The position numbers and the translations under genes were made by a program. A DNA stretch of 5,757 bases. It comes from Candidatus Zixiibacteriota bacterium (GTDB taxonomy: Bacteria; Zixibacteria; MSB-5A5; JAABVY01; JAHJOQ01). Location: NCBI GenBank assembly GCA_030631455.1, contig DAOVLC010000110.1, forward strand, positions 1-5,757. Direction: 5' to 3'. Within the stretch, counting starts at the first letter, position 1. Every line of letters starts with the position of its first letter. Of this stretch, positions 1-5,332 are shown one piece after another. The notes below the pieces were generated by a model. It saw only the letters and a program-made list of their open reading frames with translations, was not told the origin of the DNA and did no database searches.

Positions 1-666
1 CGAGAAGTGATATCGAGAGTCAATAACACAACAGGCATATCCATCAAGGTCATCTCCGGCAGAAAGGAGGCGGCGCTTGCCTATCTCGGAGCCGTAACCG
101 GAATGACTGGTCTGAAGAGAAGCCGGGTGCTGATCGATGTCGGAGGGGGATCGTCCGAGGTGGTTGTTGCCGATGGCTCGAGAATACTATCAGCAAAAAG
201 CTTCAGGATTGGCGCTGTCACCCTGACCGAGCGGTACAAGACGAATCGTAAAGTGAACTCCAGCGATTTGGAATTGATATTGGAAAAGATAAGAGCGGAG
301 GTCTCAAAGCTCAGGATACCATCAGCGGGCACGCCGATGTCGCTTGTGCTTTCAGGCGGCACAGCCACCGCTATCCAGACATATCGAGTTGGCCTGAAAT
401 CGTATGATCCGGACAGAATCCACGGCGCCTCAATGCGGATTGCGGAGTATCGAAACCTGGTTAATGAGCTTGCGCAAATGACGCTTCATTCGAGGCGAAA
501 TGCCCTTGTTTTCGAACCGAAACGCGCAGAAGTTATTACTGCCGGGGGGCTTCTGACGATATCCCTGGCGGAACAATACATGTCTGAGTTTGTAAGAATA
601 TCAGACAGGAGCTTGCGTCACGGGCAGTTGTTGGAGTTACTCGGCCGCCCGATTGAATTCGCTTGA
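1..666 (+). CDS. Ppx/GppA family phosphatase, 3' part (5' end outside window)
   Basis: The frame is open from base 1 to a TGA at 664-666, giving 221 visible residues. They fit the exopolyphosphatase / guanosine pentaphosphate phosphohydrolase family of the ASKHA fold, which removes terminal phosphate from polyphosphate or pppGpp in the cytoplasm. Visible marks, counting the first full codon as residue 1: S19-G20-x-x-E23-A24, where the glutamate matches the one regarded as catalytic in the family; the phosphate loop D46-V-G-G-G-S-S-E53; the second glycine motif S118-G-G-T121; and the usual ending with S-L-R-x-G-x-L-L-E-L-L. The N-terminal D-x-G-S-N phosphate motif must lie upstream. The protein ends just after the second ASKHA subdomain, so it is the short form of about 300 residues with no C-terminal HD-like domain. 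The GTG at position 7 is not a credible start because the homologous region continues through it. Polyphosphate versus pppGpp specificity cannot be told from this part. Confidence 0.93.
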   Translation, partial: REVISRVNNTTGISIKVISGRKEAALAYLGAVTGMTGLKRSRVLIDVGGGSSEVVVADGSRILSAKSFRIGAVTLTERYKTNRKVNSSDLELILEKIRAEVSKLRIPSAGTPMSLVLSGGTATAIQTYRVGLKSYDPDRIHGASMRIAEYRNLVNELAQMTLHSRRNALVFEPKRAEVITAGGLLTISLAEQYMSEFVRISDRSLRHGQLLELLGRPIEFA

Positions 667-690
667 CAACGAATGACACTGTGATATATT
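663..690 (+). promoter_or_regulatory. Sigma70-like promoter with extended -10, overlapping the ppx stop codon
   Basis: A perfect -35 box TTGACA lies at 663-668. After a 16-bp spacer comes TATATT at 685-690, one mismatch from consensus, preceded by TG at 682-683 to form an extended -10. Transcription would start near 697 and read the genes from 761 onward. The -35 box shares bases with the ppx stop codon, so ppx and the downstream operon are packed with no spare sequence. TGACA occurs at 664-668 and again at 674-678, ten bases apart on the same face of the helix, which could be an overlapping regulator site or chance. The match is to the E. coli consensus; promoter use in this lineage is inferred. 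Confidence 0.7.
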
Positions 691-696
691 GGCTCG

Positions 697-760
697 ATTG
701 GAGGTGAATGTATAGGGTTTGATACAGATTTAAGAGGTTTTTCGCCGAGGAAATATACAT
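697..760 (+). promoter_or_regulatory. Leader of the propeller/porin operon with two SD-like sites
   Basis: This is the predicted 5' untranslated region of about 64 nt. It opens with GGAGGTGA at 700-707, an eight-base match to the anti-SD end of 16S rRNA, but the only nearby ATG (708-710) is too close and opens a four-codon frame ending at TGA 720-722. The ribosome binding site likely used by the main gene is GAGG at 747-750, ten bases before the ATG at 761. A further SD-like TAAGAGG lies at 731-737. No known riboswitch pattern was recognised. Confidence 0.4.
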
Positions 761-3286
761 ATGATCAATCTTGATCCTTTTGAACCGTCACGCAGAATGC
801 GGCGGTTTTTGTTTTGTCCGAGGCTATGTCTGGTTCTCGGGGTATTTCTCTGCGCGATTTTCGTGGCGCTTCTGGCGCAGCAGTCCTATGCTCGGATGAC
901 CTACAGTCTGGACGAGCCGATTGGGTACCGCAGAGCCAATTCCGCAGTCGACATAATCTACGACGGCCATTATATCTGGATGGCCACTCCGAGGGGCGTC
1001 TCTGCAACTGAGGACAGGGGGGCGACCTGGATAACGTATGATGCCACGAACGGGCTCAACGCTTCAGATGTTTCGGCAATAGCTTACGCTGACGGAGTTC
1101 TGTGGGTTGCATGTGCTCATAGCGTAGCCACCGATGGCGGGGAGTTGCAGTGGGGTGACGGATTCAATTCTACGACAGATGACGGATACGACTGGGATTC
1201 ATTTCAGCCGGAGCAGGCCTCGTCTGCGCAAATGCTCGCCTTTGACATCGCTATCCTCGACTCGGCGATATGGGCGCCAAGCTTCGGGGGTGGGTTGATC
1301 CGAAGTCTTGATGGCGGACAGACATGGCACAACATCTTCGCAACCGAGGAAGACAGTATCGATTTTGTGGACGAGAAATTCCAAAGCCGTTCCAACCTCT
1401 ACTACTCGGCTATCGTCGACACGTTTTATCAGGATACTGCCGTAGTCTGGGCGGGTTCGGCTGCGGGAGTTCACAAGTTTACCTATATCGACGAAACACG
1501 GAAACTCGCAGGTATGCGCATCCTCGATATAGCTTATGATGGTGACTCGACCGTGTGGTTTGCAGCCGACGGCGGAGTGTCACGCGGCCTGTCTAACAAT
1601 TTTGGCTCTACGTATTGGTTTCTCTCGTGGGACAAAGACCAGGGTTTGCTTGGTGACTATTACACTGCTATCAAAGCTGACCTCGGGACGGTGATCGCTG
1701 CGGCGTGGGACCCTGAATCCGAGGAAGGGTTAGGCTTTGATATCACGACTTCCGATGGTGAAAGCTGGTATTCGTCGCAGCCTGATCAGGCGGTCGGCGA
1801 GGGCAAGATGGTGAAAGAGATCGTGAGAGTCGGCGATTCGTACTTTGCCGCGTGTTCTGAAGGTGGTCTGATTCGCACAACCGATCTCGGTGGAAGCTGG
1901 GACCCAATCTACCCGTTCCCGGAAGACACCTCACCGGACAAGCCGTTTAATCGGTTTTATTCGATCTATCCGGAATCACTCGGAGGCGACAGCCTGGCGA
2001 TTTGGGCGGGCTGCGACACCGGTGTCGTCGTGTTCACGTTCGATGATATCGCAAGTGATCCTGTCGATATCAGGCATATTCCGCTCGTAGAAACAGACAC
2101 AACGGGTCAAAGCGTTCAGGCGGTATTCGTTTGGGATCTCGACACGACGCTCGTCTGGGATTCCGATACGGTCACGCAACAAGTTTGGATAACAACATAC
2201 CCTGTCGACAGGCAGTCGACGGGATACAGGGTGATGCGCTCGGTTGACCGCGGTGCCACCTGGACATATCCGATTCAGATCGCTCAGGCCTATGACATTG
2301 GATTGTGGCAGAAGACTCTGACGATTGGCATGACCGGCAATATGCTGGTGGACACTACGGGTGTCGGAAGGGGAGGATTCGAGTCGGTTAGAATCGGGCA
2401 CGGGGCGAATGCGATCGATTCGGCTTTCAGCAGACTTGAGTATGCCGACTTCACATTCTGGATTGCAACAGTTCAGGGCGCTCTGAGAGTGTGGGGACCC
2501 GGCTTCGCGATAGAACGTGTGACCACGGATCCGATGAAATTCGACAGGCACGTTCTCTATAACCGTTCAGAAGACAATTTGTCCGGGGACTTCATCACGG
2601 CTCTCGGACTGCAATATCATGATGGCGTGAAGACGATTTGGGCCGCAACGCAGAGGACCGAGACAGGTGTTAACGGGGTGACATCAACGACCAACGACGG
2701 CGCCGACTGGGTGGTCAGAGAATCCGGTGTCCAGGCCATCAACTTCGCGTTCGATGACAGCGACGTTTACTTCGCAGCCTACCAGGGGCTATACCGGATG
2801 CTGGACGGTGAGGATTCTTTCTCGAAGATGACTGTCAGGGAATCTTCCGGAAAGGAGATTTCGGAAAACGCCGAGTTCTACAGTTGTCGAGTCATCGACG
2901 GCGATCTCTGGGTTGGATCGAGTGACGGTTTAGCTGTTCTCGGGGGCGATACTATTATTTTCAGAGATTTCCCGGAGTCCGAGGAACCTTACGCATCGCC
3001 GGTACCGGTATCGCCAACTAAAGGACTCGGATTCGTGAGGCTTCACTACCAGGTTCCCGTACCTGCGTACGTAACCATCAAAGTCTACGATTTTGCAATG
3101 AACCTTGTTCGAACCGTTATCGACAACCGATTCAGAGAATCTCGCGAAGAGAATGATTGGGTTCATGATGATACCTGGGATCTGCTGAATGGCAGGGGCG
3201 ATCAGATAGCGACAGGTGTTTACTACTTCCTCGTGGAGACCTCTACGGGACAGCAGACCTGGGGCAAAATCATGGTTCTGCCATAG
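761..3286 (+). CDS. Exported beta-propeller protein with FlgD/type IX-like C-terminal domain; possible PorZ-like protein
   Basis: The 841-aa product has a signal peptide: R11-R12-M-R14-R15, a hydrophobic core at about 22-39, and a likely signal peptidase I site after S42-Y-A44. Blade-type strands of the form [IVLF]-[WYF]-x-[AGT] recur at about residues 72, 114, 170, 229, 265, 361, 414, 475, 566, 626, 669 and 716, with a weaker one near 315, enough for about two seven-bladed propellers. Seven Asp-box-like turns, [ST]-x-[DNS]-x-G-x-x-W, end at W90, W145, W189, W336, W380, W501 and W650, as in BNR, sortilin or YCF48-like propellers. Residues 744-841 form a beta-sandwich of the FlgD-Ig / type IX CTD kind: V-x-I-K-V-Y-D, a W-D-x-x-N-G-R-G turn, A-T-G-V-Y-Y-F, and the ending G-K-I-M-V-L-P. 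No catalytic site was recognised. It is either a surface protein or a PorZ-like part of a secretion attachment complex; the two barrel genes just downstream favour a link to secretion. GAGG at 747-750 supports the ATG at 761; the ATG at 797 gives a shorter, more ordinary signal peptide but has no SD. Confidence 0.85.
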   Translation: MINLDPFEPSRRMRRFLFCPRLCLVLGVFLCAIFVALLAQQSYARMTYSLDEPIGYRRANSAVDIIYDGHYIWMATPRGVSATEDRGATWITYDATNGLNASDVSAIAYADGVLWVACAHSVATDGGELQWGDGFNSTTDDGYDWDSFQPEQASSAQMLAFDIAILDSAIWAPSFGGGLIRSLDGGQTWHNIFATEEDSIDFVDEKFQSRSNLYYSAIVDTFYQDTAVVWAGSAAGVHKFTYIDETRKLAGMRILDIAYDGDSTVWFAADGGVSRGLSNNFGSTYWFLSWDKDQGLLGDYYTAIKADLGTVIAAAWDPESEEGLGFDITTSDGESWYSSQPDQAVGEGKMVKEIVRVGDSYFAACSEGGLIRTTDLGGSWDPIYPFPEDTSPDKPFNRFYSIYPESLGGDSLAIWAGCDTGVVVFTFDDIASDPVDIRHIPLVETDTTGQSVQAVFVWDLDTTLVWDSDTVTQQVWITTYPVDRQSTGYRVMRSVDRGATWTYPIQIAQAYDIGLWQKTLTIGMTGNMLVDTTGVGRGGFESVRIGHGANAIDSAFSRLEYADFTFWIATVQGALRVWGPGFAIERVTTDPMKFDRHVLYNRSEDNLSGDFITALGLQYHDGVKTIWAATQRTETGVNGVTSTTNDGADWVVRESGVQAINFAFDDSDVYFAAYQGLYRMLDGEDSFSKMTVRESSGKEISENAEFYSCRVIDGDLWVGSSDGLAVLGGDTIIFRDFPESEEPYASPVPVSPTKGLGFVRLHYQVPVPAYVTIKVYDFAMNLVRTVIDNRFRESREENDWVHDDTWDLLNGRGDQIATGVYYFLVETSTGQQTWGKIMVLP
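763..776. repeat. Perfect 6-bp inverted repeat at the start codon of the propeller gene
   Basis: GATCAA (763-768) and TTGATC (771-776) are perfect inverted arms around a 2-bp centre, beginning on the G of the start codon. The centre is too small for a full hairpin, so any role would be as a protein-binding dyad, or as GATC methylation sites since GATC occurs twice. It may be chance within coding sequence. Confidence 0.3.
783..816 (+). terminator. Terminator-like hairpin and T-tract inside the signal-peptide coding region
   Basis: AACCG (783-787) pairs with CGGTT (803-807) and CGCA (791-794) pairs with TGCG (798-801), with a three-base apical loop and a small internal loop (788-790 against 802). 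It runs directly into the T-rich tract 806-815. This has the shape of a Rho-independent terminator, about 120 nt past the ppx stop codon and about 85 nt past the predicted transcription start. Because it lies in the open frame, it could terminate ppx read-through, attenuate the operon when translation is slow, or be incidental. The ATG at 797 sits in its loop/stem. Confidence 0.35.
2129..2173 (+). repeat. Short imperfect tandem repeat in the propeller gene (V-W-D-x-D-T)
   Basis: Residues 457-471 of the product read as two copies of V-W-D-[LS]-D-T, eight codons apart (V457 to T462 and V465 to T470). The copies differ at the third codon position, so at DNA level this is an old or selected repeat rather than a recent slippage. 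It falls in the loop between the strands near residues 414 and 475, and its closely spaced aspartates could bind a cation. Confidence 0.5.
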
Positions 3287-3296
3287 GGAGAAAGGA
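3287..3296 (+). promoter_or_regulatory. Ribosome binding site deciding the start of the first barrel gene
   Basis: GGAG at 3287-3290 and AGGA at 3293-3296 begin immediately after the TAG of the propeller gene, with AGGA six bases before the ATG at 3303. This site and the classic signal peptide that starts there reject the longer in-frame start at 3216, which would overlap the propeller gene by 71 bases. Confidence 0.8.
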
Positions 3297-3302
3297 AACG
3301 GT

Positions 3303-4373
3303 ATGAAAAAACTACTTGCTATATCTTTGGTTATTCTCGCCGGCCTTGCCTCCCAGACGCTGGCCGAATCGGAAAACGGAGGGGCGCCAGCCCCTTTCCT
3401 TCAGCTCGGTTTGTCTGCGCGCGCTGTCGGCATGGGGCAGGCATACTACGCCGTTGCGGACGACGCCTCCGCGATCTTCTATAATCCGGGTGGTGCCGCA
3501 CAAGTTGTGAAGAAGACGGTCGGTTTCTCGTATCGTGCAATGGATCTCGATCGGCGGCTCGGGTACATGTCCATCAATTTCCCGGTCAGACGAGAAGCCA
3601 CGATAGCGGTTGGATGGATATTCGCCGGTGACGGCAGCATTTATGAACGAAGCATGATAGGTGAGTTGGGAGATGAACTCGCATACTCCGAAAACGCGAT
3701 CTCGATATGTTTTTCTCGTCGGTTCTCGAACATCGTATCGATCGGCGGGACCGGCAAGTTCTACATAGGGAAGCTGGCGAATGTGACGACTACGACCGTA
3801 GGCTTCGACCTGGGGACGTATATCAAGCTCACCAGAGGTGAGGGGCTTGGCGAGAATGCGCCTATCGATATGCTGAGAATCGGGGCCGTCGTCGGAAACA
3901 TCGGTGCGAGCTACATCTGGACAACGGGCGACTATTGGGGCCAGTTCGGTCAAAGAGGTGACTCCAGGACGGATGACTTCCCGCTACTGATAGGGGGTGG
4001 CGTCTCGGTGCTCGCTCTGGATAGAAAGCTCCTTGCGGCACTGGACGTCCGTGGAATGATGTGGAAATCTGTCAGGATCGAGGATGACATAGAGAGTCGA
4101 AAACTCAGATGGCATTCGACCAGCATCCATGCGGGTGCTGAGTACAGCTTGAACGATCTGCTGAGGTTGAGAGCCGGTCTCGACGATCTTCATCCGACAT
4201 TTGGATTTGGAATACAAAAGGCACTGAGCACGAAGAGAATTGAAGAAGACTATCCCGGAGCGGAAGAAGTTGATCCTGACGGAGGCATACGTCTCACGAT
4301 AGATTACGCCTTCTCGTCTGCCAGGGCCGAGCTAAGGCCGGATCACATCTTCTCGATAGGATTCGCATTTTGA
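3303..4373 (+). CDS. PorV/PorQ-like outer-membrane beta-barrel protein (first copy)
   Basis: The 356-aa product starts with a signal peptide (M-K-K, hydrophobic core, likely cleavage after T-L-A21). The mature N-terminus carries the hallmark of PorV/PorQ family barrels, which are related to the FadL-type fold: L35-G-L-S-A-R-A-V-G-M-G-Q-A47, then A-D-D-A-S-A and F59-Y-N-P-G-G64. The rest is alternating beta strands with many glycine and aromatic residues, no cytoplasmic motif, and a final strand ending in phenylalanine (F-S-I-G-F-A-F356), the usual signal for the BAM insertion machinery. In type IX secretion PorV carries CTD-bearing substrates to the attachment complex and PorQ is a partner in it; many relatives in other phyla have no assigned role. 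It lies 16 nt after the propeller gene with its own SD and is probably co-transcribed. An acidic stretch near residues 310-326 is probably an extracellular loop or periplasmic turn. The family call is firm; PorV versus PorQ cannot be settled by eye. Confidence 0.83.
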   Translation: MKKLLAISLVILAGLASQTLAESENGGAPAPFLQLGLSARAVGMGQAYYAVADDASAIFYNPGGAAQVVKKTVGFSYRAMDLDRRLGYMSINFPVRREATIAVGWIFAGDGSIYERSMIGELGDELAYSENAISICFSRRFSNIVSIGGTGKFYIGKLANVTTTTVGFDLGTYIKLTRGEGLGENAPIDMLRIGAVVGNIGASYIWTTGDYWGQFGQRGDSRTDDFPLLIGGGVSVLALDRKLLAALDVRGMMWKSVRIEDDIESRKLRWHSTSIHAGAEYSLNDLLRLRAGLDDLHPTFGFGIQKALSTKRIEEDYPGAEEVDPDGGIRLTIDYAFSSARAELRPDHIFSIGFAF

Positions 4374-4398
4374 CCGATACCGTAAACAGGAGAATCGG
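4374..4398 (+). promoter_or_regulatory. Intercistronic hairpin with the ribosome binding site in its loop
   Basis: The whole 25-nt gap between the two barrel genes can fold on itself: CCGAT at 4374-4378 is the exact reverse complement of ATCGG at 4394-4398. The 15-nt loop contains AGGAG at 4388-4392, six bases before the GTG at 4399. The spacing favours this GTG over the in-frame ATG at 4408, which would be 15 bases away. A five-pair stem is weak, so control of translation by this fold is only a suggestion; the ribosome binding site itself is clear. Confidence 0.6.
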
Positions 4399-5325
4399 GT
4401 GAAAGCCATGCTATATAAAGCGAGGGAATCTGTCGCAGTTCTGGCGATACTGGCACTGATCCTTGCGCCGGTGAGTGCATTGTGCCAGACAGTCGCAGAG
4501 CGTGACATGAGCGGTGTGGCGGGGTTGAATATCTCACCCGGTGCCGCGCAGGCAGGCGCTGCCGGGGCTTTCGGGTCAGTGGCAACTGATGTGTTCTCGC
4601 TTCACTACAATCCGGCGGGATCGGTCAATGCCGGTCGATATGCCGTCGGGCTCATGCATCACGAGTGGATTGCAGACGTGCGGTCGGAGTACTTCGCGTT
4701 TGTATGGAAACCGGACAAGGTCGCTGTCGGTGTATCGCTTCTCTACAATTCGGTCGGGGACATCGAAAGGCGTAGTGACATCCCGACGCCGGAACCGCTT
4801 TCCATCTTCGATGCGCAGGATATGGTCGCAGGACTGACGGCCGGGTTCCATATTTCGCCGGAGTTCTCGATCGGCCTTACAGCGAAAGTCATATATGAAA
4901 GGATCGATGTCTCATCCGGCACCGCTGTCGCACTCGACATTGGCGGTTACTATGAGTTCCTGCCGAATGTGCATGTTGGAATGGCGGCATCGAATCTCGG
5001 TTCGAAGATGAAACTCAAGAGCCAGGAGGACGATCTCCCATCGGTGGTGAGGGCGGGTGGATCGTACGAGTATCGAACGTTTAGATTTGGGGTGGATATT
5101 GTGACTCCGACCGACGATCAGCCGCATTTCCATGTTGGCGCCGAGAATGTCATATCTGATATTCTGACGCTTCGTGCGGGCTATGCGTCCGGTTATGACA
5201 TCCGCGATTTCGCATTCGGATTCGGGGTGAGGCATGAATTCGCGTCAATTGACTACGCGTATACACCTATTGGCTCAGATCTTGGAGACTCACACAGATT
5301 CTCACTGACACTCACTTGGAGGTAG
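4399..5325 (+). CDS. PorV/PorQ-like outer-membrane beta-barrel protein (second copy)
   Basis: The 308-aa product begins at a GTG with a well-placed AGGAG. The signal peptide has a core at about 12-24; cleavage is likely near A27-L-C29, and leucine before the cysteine argues against a lipobox. The mature start shows the family signature S-P-G-A-A-Q-A-G-A-A-G-A-F followed by L68-H-Y-N-P-A-G74. Later segments are amphipathic strands in the pattern expected of the barrel, for example V-H-V-G-M-A-A-S-N-L-G and L-R-A-G-Y-A-S-G-Y. The last strand ends F-S-L-T-L-T-W-R, with the aromatic residue next to last. It shares the fold signature with the preceding gene but the two differ clearly in length and sequence, so they are diverged paralogues, not a recent duplication. 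Sitting 25 nt downstream, it is probably co-expressed and may form the second partner, as PorQ does with PorV. Transport of a hydrophobic substrate, FadL style, is the alternative. Confidence 0.82.
   Translation: MKAMLYKARESVAVLAILALILAPVSALCQTVAERDMSGVAGLNISPGAAQAGAAGAFGSVATDVFSLHYNPAGSVNAGRYAVGLMHHEWIADVRSEYFAFVWKPDKVAVGVSLLYNSVGDIERRSDIPTPEPLSIFDAQDMVAGLTAGFHISPEFSIGLTAKVIYERIDVSSGTAVALDIGGYYEFLPNVHVGMAASNLGSKMKLKSQEDDLPSVVRAGGSYEYRTFRFGVDIVTPTDDQPHFHVGAENVISDILTLRAGYASGYDIRDFAFGFGVRHEFASIDYAYTPIGSDLGDSHRFSLTLTWR
5318..5322 (+). promoter_or_regulatory. Ribosome binding site of the dehydrogenase gene, inside the preceding gene
   Basis: GGAGG at 5318-5322 lies in the last two sense codons of the barrel gene, ten bases before the ATG at 5333. 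The stop codon falls between this site and the start, an arrangement that often gives translational coupling. Confidence 0.75.
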
Positions 5326-5332
5326 TATTCAG

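Noticed and set aside
7..9. GTG at position 7 as the start of the phosphatase gene
   Set aside because: The frame is open through the window edge and the product would lack the first phosphate-binding motif of the family; the gene is simply cut by the window.
746..763. Resemblance of the start region to a cloning-vector translation start (ATATACATATG)
   Set aside because: The match is limited to an A/T-rich stretch with an NdeI-type hexamer; the flanking sequence is native and continuous with ppx and the promoter, so vector origin is not supported.
1976..2551. 191-residue open frame on the minus strand
   Set aside because: It is antisense to the propeller gene, whose frame carries clear repeated motifs; the antisense product looks random in composition.
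3216..3302. Longer N-terminus for the first barrel gene starting at 3216
   Set aside because: It would overlap the conserved end of the propeller gene and hide the signal peptide; the ATG at 3303 has a good SD and a standard M-K-K signal peptide.
3312..3953. 213-residue open frame on the minus strand
   Set aside because: It lies wholly opposite the first barrel gene, shows no recognisable motif or SD, and is the kind of antisense frame that arises from biased codon use.
4399..4488. Lipoprotein signal in the second barrel protein
   Set aside because: The cysteine at residue 29 is preceded by leucine rather than a small residue, and beta-barrels of this family are normally cut by signal peptidase I.
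3303..5325. Recent tandem duplication of the barrel genes
   Set aside because: The two products share only the family signature near the N-terminus and the general strand pattern; lengths and sequences differ throughout, which indicates old paralogues.
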